A DNA stretch of 64,000 nt from Nemophila menziesii (lineage: Eukaryota; Streptophyta; Magnoliopsida; Boraginales; Hydrophyllaceae). Made by a program: the position numbers and the translations under genes. The stretch's first letter is position 1, and each line of letters opens with the position of its first letter. The stretch covers positions 3,472,001 to 3,536,000 of the forward strand of contig JARWIR010000039.1 of assembly GCA_029959085.1 (NCBI GenBank). The letters are read 5' to 3'. The notes beneath the pieces are model-generated. The model had not been told where the DNA came from and did no database searches. It saw only the letters and a list, made by a program, of their open reading frames with translations. Positions 45,835 to 57,376 of the stretch are shown here, one piece after another.

Positions 45835-48800
45835 TTAGAATAAGGGTAGCTCTTGTGTACTCGGATTAGTCTCATTGGGTACCGGACCGGTACGAGACAA
45901 GTTTCTAGGACAGTTGTTCTTTTGATGCCCTGGTAACGTACAGTGGCCGCAGCGACGCGGTGCTTTTGTGGTTGTACCCTTTGGGTGGGCACTCTCGGGA
46001 TTCTCTACGTCAAATAACACAACGGGGGGAACATTTAGAATAGTACCGTCGTCGTTTGGGTAGTTGCTTGTTCGAGCCACTATGTTCGTTATCCCTTCGA
46101 GGGTCTCGTTATAACCCCGCTCGCTTCGGGCAGCATGGAAACGCATATCCTTCCACTTCGCATTCAGGAACCCCATCCTCGCTGTTTCCTTGTTGGCTAG
46201 ATTATATTCCGACAAACACTTCTCCTTCAAGGTCAAACTACTGCTAGGTGTCCACCGATATTTAATGCAACACTCTGGTATTTCTCTAACACCTTCAACT
46301 TTCATCACGTAGAATATATGCCAACATGGAATTCCGTGCGATTCAAATAAGAGGCAAGAGCACTCGATAAGAACCTAGACCCATCCCACGTAATAACAAC
46401 CTTCCATGTAAAACCACCATGTTTGTGTGAAGCAACCGTGTAGATGCGAGAATTAAAACTTTCTACGAATCCACCTCTATGATATATGACACCTCGATTA
46501 ACCAACTCTTTTCGTACTTTAAAAAAAGCTTCCCTCATAAATTGCTTAATTTCTAGTAGCTCGATATCCTCTAAAAGAGTCGTCGGTACAGGTGTAATGT
46601 GGTTTGTGACGTACTCTTCTTGGTTCGCGTTATCCCTTACTCTAACCATAAACAAGAACGCTTTCACTAGTTCAATGAACTTTTTACGTTTTTTTAAGGA
46701 ACTGTTCAAGTACGTGTTCATACTCTCACAACGCTGGGTGGACTTGAGGAACTCGAAGAACTTCCCACGTAGATACGCCTCCGCCCACATCTCCCTTTTC
46801 TCATATGTTTCTATGATCCACCTATCCTTTACTAGACTGTTGTCGTTTACCATATTCCACCAAGAATCTTCAAACAACTCGAAAATGTAAGGAAAGGACA
46901 TAAGGTGTTTGAAAATTGCACCAAAACCTTCAACCTTTACGTTGGTAACGACGTTTTAATTAAGGTGCCAAGAGCACAACCGATGTCCTGCCGAAGGGTA
47001 CACGATTTCGATAGCAGACACCATTGATCTGTCACCATCGGTTAAGACAGATTTAGTTTTCTTTCCATTCATCGTTGTTGTAAAAGTTTCGAGGACCCAC
47101 ACATAAGCCTCTGCAGTCTCGTTTTTCACCAACGCGATACCAAATATACAAGTCTTACGGTGGTTGTTCACACCCCAAAGCACAATAAGTGGGAAACAAT
47201 AAGCATTTGTCTTGTAAGTGGCATCGCATACGAGTACGTCGCCGAAAACTGCAAACTCTCTCCTAAATTTCCCGTCACAAAAGAATAACTTGTCTAGACG
47301 ATTTTCTTCGTCAACCGTGTGCTTAGAAACAAACATCGGATCACTCCCGCACCTACCTTCCAGGTAAGCAAAGCCACGTTCACATCACCCTCGCTGATTT
47401 CATCCGATCTTATCCTGCCTAGAACATTGTACAAATCCTTCCTCATAAAACCAATATATTTATACCCTCCTGCCTCTTTTACGAAAAATGTCCATTATCT
47501 TGCATGTTCTTACACCAGCATTCTGAAGAGATATGGCTTGGTCGAGGTGATCTTCGTCTAACTTCCTATGAGATCGTAGGTAATGGGTCGCGAACTCGGG
47601 GGTTAACTCATGGTTGTGCTCGGGCTGAAAGTCATCCACCACGTAAACTCGTTATCGTACTTGATGCGAAGTCTCGTCCTACAGTTGCATCTTGTCCCAG
47701 CCCTGTGGTCTCTAACTCTGTCCTTCATTTCTAAGTATTTCTTTTCCCTCAAACCGGCACAAGAATACAAAAATATCCGGTTAATAACCAAACCACCACT
47801 CCTGCTTGACTTTTCTACCCGATCCTTCCTAACCCCAAATCCTAAAGCACGACCGTACATGTTGTATAACATGTAAGCTTCTTCCTCGGATGAAAAACGA
47901 AGTTCCATGACATTTGCCCGGGTGAGGGATCTAAGGTCCTCAACCCCACCAAAATCAACCTCCTTATCTAAATCTAAGTCTACTCTCGGAGAATCTACAC
48001 AAATGAGTTTTTCGTAAAAATTAAGTTTAGTCTTCCATACACTTAATTAACCATAATATTTAACCATCATATACTTTAACTATACCATTAACCTAACCTT
48101 ATCCCCAAACCATAGAACATAACCCGTAACCATATATTATACACCTTGACCCCTAACCCTATACCACAAACCTTAACAGTAAAGCATAACTCGTAACCTT
48201 AACTCTTACCCGTAACCCTTTAACATATACCATTACCATATTATAACACCTAACTATATACCATTAACCTTGACTATATAATTCAAATTTATACATTTCT
48301 AAATTATAAATATTAACAAAACATAGAACCATTACGATAACTTCAAATATACATTTGTCATGTGATAAATTAAAGACTAGCCAAACACTAACGTAACATA
48401 AAATCATTACGATAACTTCAAATTTACAACATGCAATCGTAAAATATTAAGATAACTAGAAGAATACACACATTCATCGTAAAATTAACAACATGCAAAA
48501 CGAGATTAGAAACTAACTAACCGTATAACATAACTTGTAACCGTAACTCTCACCCGTAACCCTTTAACACATACCATTACCATATTATAACACCTACTAT
48601 ATACCATTAACCTTGACTATATAATTCGAATTTATACATTTCTAAATTATAAAGATTAACATAACATAGAACCATTACGATAACTTCAAATATACATTTG
48701 TCATGCGATAAATTAAAGACTATCCAAACACTAACGTAACTTAAAATCATTACGATAACTTCAAATTTACAACATGCAATCGTAAAATAGTAAGATAACT

Positions 48801-48877
48801 AGAAGATTAAACACATTCATCGTAAAATTAACAACATGCAACACGAGATTAGAAAATAACTAACCGTTTGAGTCCAT
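45835..48877 (-). pseudogene. FAR1/FHY3-type Mutator-like transposase, decayed
   Basis: Exon 1 is 48877-48865 (MDSN); a GT-AG intron of 870 nt follows; exon 2 starts 47994. Domains in order: FAR1-type DNA-binding (SSEEEAYMLYNMYGRALGFG to QPEHNHEL); MULE transposase core (DVLVCDATYKTNAYCFPLIV with the first Asp, LTDGDRSM with the second, and TQRCESMNTYLNSSL with the Glu); SWIM zinc finger (CSCLLFESHGIPCWHIFYVM); and a C-terminal CCHC knuckle (CGHCTLPGHQKNNC). Damage: frameshifts near 47665, 47483, 47365 and 46385 and a TAA near 46954 right after CSWHLN. Only a few single-base lesions separate it from an open frame. A TATAAAAT box is at ~49003 (minus). Confidence 0.9.
48175..48862. repeat. 344-bp tandem duplication inside the transposase intron
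   Basis: Two copies (48175-48518 and 48519-48862) share long phrases such as CCATTACCATATTATAACAC, CATTACGATAACTTCAAAT (twice in each) and CATCGTAAAATTAACAACATG. Copy 2 ends exactly at the intron's donor site, and copy 1 carries a second GGTTAGTTAG-type donor. Confidence 0.88.
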
Positions 48878-49895
48878 CTCGTTTGCTCGTAAAACTCCCG
48901 GTTCACGATCTCCCGAATATATTAACCCAAAAACTTCCGACTATATAACTTAACAATGAAATTGGATACTACTTCAAATGAACCTCTCCACCCACATTTT
49001 ATAGACTCAGATTTCATCGGTAGGTGATATACCATTAACCCAACTCAATAACTCCTAACTACTACTTCAACCATCAACCATATCTATCTTATCACCATTA
49101 ATGAATATAAATGCTAATTTTTTTTTTAAATTTAAATTATCGTCTTTACAAGGTGTTTACTATCTATCTTACATGTTTAACGAAAAATAATAATATTAAC
49201 CATGGTTAATAGAGATGGTTTAATGCCCGGTCTAAATAAGAACGATAATTTGCACTAATGTCCACAACGAAAAAATACACTACACCACTACACCTATGAA
49301 TTCAAAATTCTCACAGGATGACACGTGGCATATAATAGCAATCATCATATAAGACAAAATAGTAGTCAATCTTAGTCCACAACGAAAATTGTGATGCTCA
49401 CAACAAATAAATTACGAAAAATTACACTAACAAAAAAACACCACAAAGAGGAAAAGTAAGCTTGGATTAGACACTTAATAAAGTATTTGAAATAATCCTT
49501 GTGATGACACGTTGCAAACATTAAAAAATGGAGCATTTTCTTCGTTTGAAATATTCAAACGAAAAATTACAAACAACCGCAATTCACAACGAAACTTTGA
49601 ACACGGTTAACAAATCAAAACATTAATCCGTATCTCTGAAAACTAATTGCATTACTATTCACGATTAGACAAAACACTAAAAGTAGATTTATGTTTAACC
49701 AATCAATGAATGACCGGTAATCCTTATGGCAGTGGGGGTAAATTGGTAACACCACTATTTTATTAAACAAACAATATAAGATGCAGCCACTAGGATTCTT
49801 CCACGCCACATCTTCCTTGCCACGTGGCGTCATCCACTTGGGGTGCACATACACCCCGGGTATGGAAGAATTTTGCGGAAGTTTCTAATACGAAT
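48878..49895. other. 5' flank of the transposase; possible right end of the Mutator-like region
   Basis: No coding sequence. Read toward the transposase it has CCACGTGGC near 49820, TTACCAATTTACCCCCACTG near 49735, repeated TTTTTCGTTGTG words, and CCACGTGTCAT near 49326. Similar words in the same order occur at 32880-33080. This would fit long, eroded terminal inverted repeats; I could not align them continuously. Confidence 0.35.
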
Positions 49896-50900
49896 ACGGG
49901 TTATAAACTGACACCGCACACAAAAATTGACCTGGACATGGTCTTTGCTGACTTGAGATGTCAACCCAGTGACGTGGAATATATCAACTTCAACACCTTT
50001 GAACAATTCAAACAATGGGGACTCATGTTCTCCATCAGGTAAAAAAATCCAAAATGTTTCGTACTCTGCAATTCTCCGATCATCACCTCCAACCAAACCA
50101 GACCTCATCTCAACCAACAATTTATCTGGAGTTAAACCAAACATTACTACAACCACCACACTTCCAAAACCAAATCGGCTGAAATCCAACACACTTCAGT
50201 TAAGCCTTTCAACCAAAACAGAACACCCGCCCAACCAACAACAAACATCAACCGATTTTGAATACCTTAACCACCCCAATCAACAACACCACCCCATCTC
50301 CCATTCAACCAATACCATCGTCTCCATTCCTCCTACACCTCCAAAAGATAAAAATACATCAACCAGGCTTAACAATAGAACCACCACCACCACCAAAAAC
50401 ATTCGAGAAATAAAAAAAATAAAACACCATTAACCCCATAATATCAAATCATAAGAAATTGTGGACCTTCAACAGTAACAACCATAACTCGGACTGGGAT
50501 TTGCCAAGCTAAGGATGACGATTCGATGGAGTTATCAAGAACTTTTTGTAACTCTGAAAATGATGCTTACACATCAGTTACAGATTACTCTAAGGCTCGA
50601 TTAAAACTTAGAGAAAGTGACAAAATCGGTCAAGATGGTTGGATAAAACACAAATCAATCAACAAATGTATTAAACTAGAGAACAAGTCGCCTTTGCTGA
50701 GAGGCAGAGAAATCATATAAGGTGGGAGAAAAGAAGATTGACGGTGAAGAAACAAAATTCGTCTGAAGAAAAGAAAATTAATAAAGAGGAAAATAAAAGA
50801 GTGGAGGTAGAGGGTATTTCGGTGGAAAAGGAAAGCAAAGAAATAAAATAAATATGAAGAGTCTTCTGGGGTTGTTTCAAATCAACCCCAACTTCAAGGA
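49896..50900 (+). pseudogene. Probable LINE ORF1 remnant
   Basis: Open pieces in changing frames, including one with the SYSAILR phrase (about 50065) that resembles the start region of LINE ORF1 proteins. A Thr/Pro/Asn/Gln-rich linker (50110-50430) follows. It lies directly upstream of a LINE endonuclease in the same direction. No DUF4283 core or zinc knuckle is visible, so the call is by position and composition. Confidence 0.35.
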
Positions 50901-52250
50901 TAATACATTTTGCCTAGAACTGTTAGGAACTCCTTGACAGTCCAGGCCCTTTGGGACCTTTGCTCCATATACTGGTCAAAGGTAACATTTTTATTAGAGA
51001 CAAAAAATTCAATTAATAAACTTAATTCAATTGCTAATTTAATTGATATAAAGATAATACACACGGTTAAGGGTTTAAAGGGAGGGTTAACACTTTTTAG
51101 TAAAAAGGGATTAAAAAAAATTCTGGATAGTTATATGAACTTCATTCATATAGTTATTAAAGAAGAAGATAGAACAAAGATTTATTAAACATTTCTATGC
51201 CTTATTTCTTATTAAAATGAAAATGAGATCTTAAATTTTTTCTTAAATGCACTTAGGCCCCTGCTTGATCTATTATTGGGGATTTTAATTGTATAATATC
51301 TTTAAAACAAAAATTAAAGGGTAATTCATATCTTAAAAAATCTATAAAAATTTCAACAAATTTATAAACCTCAATAATATTAAGGAAAAAACATGTTATT
51401 GTTGTAGGTTATCCTAGACCAATAAAAGAACAGAAAATAAATTTATAAAGGCAAACTTAGATAGGGCTCTACATAATTCTATATGAGCCAGTCTATTCCA
51501 TAATGCTTCGACAGTTGTGATACCTGCTATTGGCTCTGACCATTACATTTTAATACTACATCATGATAAAAAAGATAATCACAAAAAAAGAAGATTCTAT
51601 TTTGAATCTTTTTGGACAACGGAAAACGTCTGTTTAAATATTATTAAAAAAGTAAGGGATGATCACAAGACACTTAGGGAAAACCCTAATGTAGTGATTA
51701 ATCATAAAATAAAAAATGTAGTGGTAACAACAAAATTCTTATTGAAAAACTAATAAAAAACTTGGAAATTATATCTAACACAAAGAATTTCAATTTTAAA
51801 TGGGATGAATATAATAACATTACGAAAGAGTTAAAAGACATCTGGAAAAGAGAAGAAAGTTTTTGAAGAGAAATCTTTGATTTAAGAAAGGTGATACAAT
51901 ACTAAATATTATCACACATGTACTAAAAAAGGAAGAAGCGGAAACAAATTAAAATAAATAACAAATGAAAATAGTAATTTGGTTAGAAAACAAATTGATA
52001 TTAACAAAGAGATAATAAATTATTTTAATAATATTTTTACTACTTCTAGAAAAAAAATTATACCAATACTCCAGAAATTATTTAAAGTAGGATTGATATT
52101 AAATCTGCAGATAATCTTAATAAACCTATTAATGAGGAAGAAACTAGAAAAGATACTTGGAAACTTAGACCTAATAAGACACCAAGACCAGATGATTTTC
52201 ACACACATTTATTCAAAACGTACTACGATACTATTAAATTTGATATAATG
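50901..52250 (+). pseudogene. LINE ORF2 (endonuclease and start of RT), degenerate
   Basis: The endonuclease begins with a PRTVRNSLTVQALWDL segment, then VTFLLETKNSINKL and LKGGLTLFSKKG (the ETK and GG.. motifs of plant L1 endonucleases). The C-terminal AIGSDHYILILHH with the catalytic SDH motif is at ~51520-51560, then RRFYFESFWTT. The linker to reverse transcriptase follows (..INYFNNIFTTSR.., then a KTPRPDDFHTHLFK segment in another frame). It stops at ~52250, before the catalytic YADD part, next to a Harbinger-like end. Many stops and A-rich shifts. Confidence 0.75.
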
Positions 52251-52254
52251 AGAG

Positions 52255-52997
52255 TTAGGGGGTGTATTCAATTGGATATCTGTTTGAATTTATTGGATTT
52301 TTAAAATCCATACACTTTATAGACTCCACATATGGTTTTAACTCCATATAGAGATTGGCAGATTCTTTTTAAATACTTTATAGAGTTCGACTGATTCTTT
52401 TAAGGGACTTTAATAGACTTTAATATATTTAAATGGAATTTTATAAAAAAAATGTACATTCATTCATATACTTAAACGATACACTAGAAAAAAACATATC
52501 TCTCCTGGTACAAATATACATCCATGCATATCTATTCATGTAATAAATTTCAATGTATACCGTATAAAATTATCTATAAAATCAATTTGTAAACCCATAC
52601 TTAATTAAAAATCACTTTAATAAGCAAAACTAAAATTCATCATCATTATCATATTCGATTCTCTTAATTCGCATCGTCGTTTCGATCTTCAATAGACATC
52701 TTAAAAACACATCTTTTTTCCCTTTTGTATCAAGCAACCCAAGCGCCTTGAAACGACCTTCCTTTATTATAATCTTCATGTGTATTATAACGTAAGTCAA
52801 CGTGTTTTTATGAGCCTATAAAACAAAATATAGTACTTTTTAAATTTATTATAAATCTTAAAACTAGTATTTTGGAAGCTCACCTTCATATATTCTTCCC
52901 AAACTTCATCAGGAGCAGTAAATCTTTTTGTAGTTGAATCAAACCTAAAACCGGGGTTCAACCTTTTTTACCATTGCTCATAATTTTTTTTTGCCAT
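52255..52997. mobile_element. PIF/Harbinger-like DNA transposon fragment
   Basis: GGGGGTGTATTCAATTGG at 52258 is a typical PIF/Harbinger or related MITE terminal repeat, preceded by a 3-bp TTA (52255-52257) as expected for its target duplication. It is followed by AT-rich DNA with inverted short phrases and then a Myb/SANT-like gene on the minus strand; such genes are the second ORF of Harbinger elements. The matching right terminal repeat was not found, so the right edge is arbitrary. Confidence 0.5.
52630..52997 (-). pseudogene. Myb/SANT-like domain gene fragment, two exons
   Basis: Exon 52997-52884 reads a short start (MAKKNYEQW), a TAA stop at ~52970, then in the same frame NPGFRFDSTTKRFTAPDEVW and EEYMK. 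A GTGAGC donor and a TATAG acceptor join it to exon 52815-52630 (AHKNTLTYVI... to DNDDEF). The GFRFD..T..FTA.DEVWEEYMKAHK block is the second half of the Myb/SANT-like domain (Myb_DNA-bind_3) found in Harbinger ORF1 and L10-interacting proteins. The first half of the domain is missing, and the stop makes it a pseudogene. Confidence 0.7.
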
Positions 52998-53388
52998 TTT
53001 GTGTTAAATGTACCACTATGATCCTATTAACATCAATATAAAAAAAAAATACTTGTACAATATGGTTTTATTAACCTATATAAAATATTCTTTTACTCTA
53101 TAAAAAATTGAATAAAATAAAAAATATGAGATCACAAATATATACTTTTTAGAAATAAGGATTAGTTATGTTTTATTAAAAAAATATTACAAGATAGCAA
53201 TTCGTAATGACTGAATTAGAAAATGATTACAAGATAGCAATTCTATTAACAATGTAATTTCACACTTCAATTTATAGCAATTATTGTATAATTTTATTTT
53301 CTATATATATATATAGGGTGAAAATAGGGTAAACACAACAATTCGTCAATAATTATTACGCACTTAGCTTTGTAATTACTTAGCAACT

Positions 53389-54919
53389 TGATGTCTCCAT
53401 ATTTATGATATATTATCCATATATGTGATATATTAATCTAAGTATGAGATATCATTTTAGGTGTATTTGATTAACTGTTTAGGGATTTTCCCATTATTAG
53501 ATAATTTCTTAGTTCATGTCTTGATTTGGAGATTTATTACTTTTTTAGCATATGTGGTATAATTTGTGTGTTAATGTGAAAATCTTATGTTTTATGGAAT
53601 ATAATTAGATGTCAAATCAATTCCAAGGAGTTAAGAAGATGCAGATGAAATCAAGAGATAAAAGGAAACAAAACTAAATTAGGAAAGGAAAAGCGGTCAA
53701 ATAAAGATGCCAAATCTGCAGTGACGTCCACTAAAGTGAAGGTAACCACAGATCGACTGCGATTTTGGAAGAACCTTTAAAGGATTAGATAAATCTTTTC
53801 ACTACGGCTGTTTCTATATAAAGTATGCAAAATTTGGCCCAGTAACAAAGAAGATATGATCAAACCAGTGAGCAGTGTTTATCCTGTGCTATATTTAAGG
53901 AAAAGAATTTTAATTGGACTTGGCCAATTACTTGCCTTCAACTCCAAGATTTCAAGTCAGGGTTGGAAAACACCTATAAATACACCCTCTTATCATTGTA
54001 ATCATGTCCTTTCTTCGTTCTAGCTTAGTCCTTGCCCAATCCTTACTCAGTCTTTAATTAATATTACTCTTAGAAGTCATTTATGTAGCAAGTTGACAGT
54101 AAGTATTTTATTTTAGTTTATTTCTTTCCAACATGAACAAAATTTTCCACAGCTTGGGTTTTGCATATGTATAATATTTGAATTCTATTTCCTTCTATCT
54201 AAGTTTGTTTAGGAAAAACCTTTTTAAATTGATCGAGCTTCTTAAACTTTTTATTTGTTTTATGTGCTTTGATTTATTGACTGTAGTTCTTGCTAGTGCA
54301 CGAGTATAGAATACCCCATTAATAGCAGTTGTATGGTCACCCGGAAGGGGTGTTTAATTGTTTAAACACCATATAAATTTCAAGTGTGCGGTAGTGATCC
54401 TGACGAGCTTTCCTAAATAGATATCACTAGGGTTTGAAATTAACCACCAATCATTGCGCAAGGTCCCCTTACCCAAGTCCCCTGGTAATTGTTAGGCCAC
54501 CACCTAATTCCACCTGGAAGGGGGTTAGAAGGAATATAGAATCCTCACTACTTACAGAAAAAGCATTAATCACCCTTATAACTAGTAAAGAAATAGAAAG
54601 ATAAGTGCATACTTGCAAACCTAAGCTATATCTCTCATCTCATTTTTACGTAGTTACTTTATTTGCATTAGTTATTAGTTTAATCATTCTATCCAAAATT
54701 ATTCATATTTATTTTACTGTCTTTTAATTTACGCAACTATTCTTTACTACACTTTCTCTTCTAATCTATAATTCGAACACCTAAGTCCCTTCGAACAAAT
54801 CTTACTTATTATCTAAACTTGCATATGATCTGTGATACTTGCAGTGAGTAACGTGATTGGTTTAAGGTGATAGTTCTTATCTTTATTATCATTAATTTAG
54901 CACACCCTACCAGCCACCA
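53389..54919 (+). mobile_element. 5' LTR (type B) of the second pol-less element, 1531 bp
   Basis: Begins TGATGTCTCC and ends GCCACCA, with a tRNA-Asp primer site 7 nt later. TATAAATA at 53975-53982. It matches the type B LTRs at 5352-6859 and 8964-10536. The terminal stem-loop is stretched to 66 nt by a duplicated ATATTTATGATATATTAT-like unit, and the second arm has one change (GAGATATCA). Preceding bases CAACT do not reappear after the 3' LTR. Confidence 0.9.
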
Positions 54920-54925
54920 AGTTAT

Positions 54926-54943
54926 TGGCGCCGCTGCTGGGGA
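54926..54943 (+). promoter_or_regulatory. Primer binding site for tRNA-Asp
   Basis: TGGCGCCGCTGCTGGGGA, one base different from the site at 1544 and two from a perfect complement of tRNA-Asp(GTC). Confidence 0.85.
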
Positions 54944-55035
54944 CTTGTGTCTTGTTAGCGTGTAGGTTTAGTTTTTAGTTTATTTTTTCAGATTTACGCT
55001 TTCTTTTTGTTTTTGTCTCTTTCAGGTTTTGGTTT

Positions 55036-56115
55036 ATGCTTGAGAATCCAGAAGGTTTAGTAAGGGCTTACAACAAACGTAAAAGAGAAGAAAAGAGACA
55101 AAGAGAAAACATGTCTGTAGTAGAGGATAATTTAGTTCCACCTAAGGGAGATAATCTTCACAATAATATCTACAATTAACGAATACCTATCCCTCATGTA
55201 ATATCACCACAAGGAGGAAATCCCATGAATAATCAACAACACGAACAAGACGTCCTAGGCGTGGGAGCACCTTTTGGAGTTCAACTATTAGGATATCGTC
55301 CTCCAGTTATCCAAGCTACAAAGTTCAGACCCGATCGAGGTATGCTCAGTCAATTTGCAAGCTATGGACTCTATAGTGGTGCAGCAATTCAAGATCCAGT
55401 AAGAGCAATTCAAAAGTTATGCATATTTGTGATGCCTACATTACTCTAGGCATTACACGCGAGCAACTGTATTGCCATATGTTTTTGTTTTTCTTGACCA
55501 GAAGTGCTAGTGATTGGCTAGATAGACAACCACCAAATACAATTAATACTTGGGATGAACTACAAGCCGCGTTCTTTAACTGTTTCTATCCAAAGAGTAT
55601 GAGATTAAAAGATCACATGGACCTTGCTAGTTTTTGCCAAGAGAATGATGAAGAAGTAGGAGACACATGAACAAGGTCTCAATAGAAGTTAGCAAGATGT
55701 CCACTCCATGTTTATACCCCATCTTTACAGTTAGCGATGTTCTATCAAGGTATTAATGCAAAAAGTAGATTGAGGGTTGATAATCTTGGAAGAGGAGGAT
55801 TTGTGTCCATGGATCCTACAGAAGCTGCAAAAGGTATTGAACGTATTATAGAAATAGAAAGGAGTTGGCCAATTTCACGATATCCTATCACAGATAACAA
55901 AGGCACGCTTCGATTTGGAACATAATTTGCTCGATCTGCTAAAAGTAGCATTGGAAAATCAAATCAAGTAGATGAAACTCGAAATGGACCAAAAGCATCA
56001 GAATCCAGCTGTAACAAATGTAGTGAAAGAAGCACAAGGTTGTCCGCGTTGTGAAGTACCCAATCATACATGGGAAGAGTGTGAAGGAAATACAACATCT
56101 GTATACTTCATATGA
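55036..56115 (+). pseudogene. gag of an Athila-like Ty3/gypsy element, broken
   Basis: ATG 55036 opens a basic N-terminus (RAYNKRKREEKRQRENMS). An in-frame TAA is at 55177. The frame resumes, then shifts near 55440. The capsid core of plant retrotransposon gag is clear: FLFFLTRSASDWLDRQPPNT, then TWDELQAAFFNCFYPKS, later a TAACx-type stop, LARCP.. and LAMFYQGINAKSRL. After another shift the zinc knuckle C-x2-C-x4-H-x4-C (CPRCEVPNHTWEEC) is intact at 56041-56082. The arrangement is that of Athila/Tat gag proteins. At least two shifts and three stops. Confidence 0.88.
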
Positions 56116-57000
56116 AACCAAGGGAATTACCAATTTGGTAATATAAATCATCCGGGTATGTAGTATTCAAATCCTCAAATGGCCGCAAATCCTGGTAATT
56201 ATCAAACCACATCCACGAAACAACACTTAACACCAGAGGGCTTAAGGTCCTTATCAAGGAAATCACAATTATAATAGACCAGCTCCTCCACAACAACCAG
56301 CATATGATGCTTATGTCGATAATCTAACTCAAAAAGCTTTACCACAACATCCTCAAGAAGGAGTACTGTCAGAGAAGAAATTACAAGACTCCATGGATCT
56401 ATTTACTGGCCATATCAAGTATATCAAGAGAAGTTCAGAGAACAAGATACCACAATACAGATCTTACACACCCAGTTGACCCAAATAGAGAAAATTGTGA
56501 ATGCTTATTTAGAAGCAAAGGAGGTAAAATAAATCAAAGGAGGTGACGACAATGTTAAGTTTGAAGCATGTAAGGCAATCAGCCTTGAAATAGAAAAGAA
56601 AGAGGAATCACCACCTGCGGTGGAGGTTCCAGAAATTGAAGAAGAACCAACCAAGCCCAACCCAGAAGAATCTAACTTTGTAGATCTTCTCAAGGACATG
56701 AAAGAAGATATTAGACCGGTCATTGAGCTACAAGCTAGTAGAGCTATAGAGAAAGAGGAAGAAGCCTCAAGTGAGCAAAAAGAAGAAGTTGCACCTTCTG
56801 TGCAAGAAGAGAAAGAAGAAGAGAAGGTGCCCTCGCCACCTATTATTATGGAAATGTAACCATCCATTCCTAAGACAAATCCAAAGGATGACATTTAACT
56901 CAATGCATTTGTTGAGGCGTACAGTCTAGAAGAAGAAGGAAGAAAAGCACCTCTGGCTAGCCGGTGAGAAGGGGTAAGCCGATCAGTATGACGGTTTTTT
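56116..57000 (+). pseudogene. gag C-terminal linker remnant, pol missing
   Basis: Acidic Glu/Pro/Ser-rich coding pieces (clearest at 56620-56859) with stops in between, like the spacer between gag and protease in this family. Reading is lost at ~56960 and the next recognisable piece is the 3' accessory ORF, so protease, RT, RNase H and integrase (normally ~4 kb) are absent. Confidence 0.65.
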
Positions 57001-57376
57001 ACCTAAACCCTATTTGAACCAAATTCTTTCCTTTTTAACAAAGCCTCTCACACAAGACGCCATTATAGACGAACCAAAACTCATTAAGTACCTGCAAAAC
57101 ACCATTAAAACACCTAAGCATCACAAATCTATCCCTCTGAACCACTCCTTATAAGTAACAACATCAAATCCTTCCAAAAACACCAAGAAATCTTCACTCT
57201 AATCCTACATCATCAAAGATTTAATCTTGCCCATCAAACCTCTCCTAACCCACCACATAACCATTAACCATCTCATATAACACCATAAACCTTCTTCTTA
57301 ATCCTCAAAACATCAATGTTCAAAACTTTTCTCTAGTTTTTGAATTATTGACGTTTTGAGTTTGGGGTTCATTGAG
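57001..57376 (+). other. Leader before the accessory ORF
   Basis: C/A-rich, gene-free DNA (CCACCACATAACCATTAACC type), similar in composition and place to 3430-3700 of the first element. It probably serves as the 5' UTR or promoter region of the accessory ORF. Confidence 0.45.

Noticed and set aside
46486..46890. 134-codon plus-strand frame
   Set aside because: Opposite the clearly recognisable transposase; no domain.
49615..50192. Minus-strand frames near the LINE
   Set aside because: No domain; the opposite strand reads LINE-like segments in order.
56505..56894. 129-codon Ser-rich minus-strand frame
   Set aside because: Shadow of the Glu-rich linker (Glu codons read backwards as Ser/Leu/Phe).
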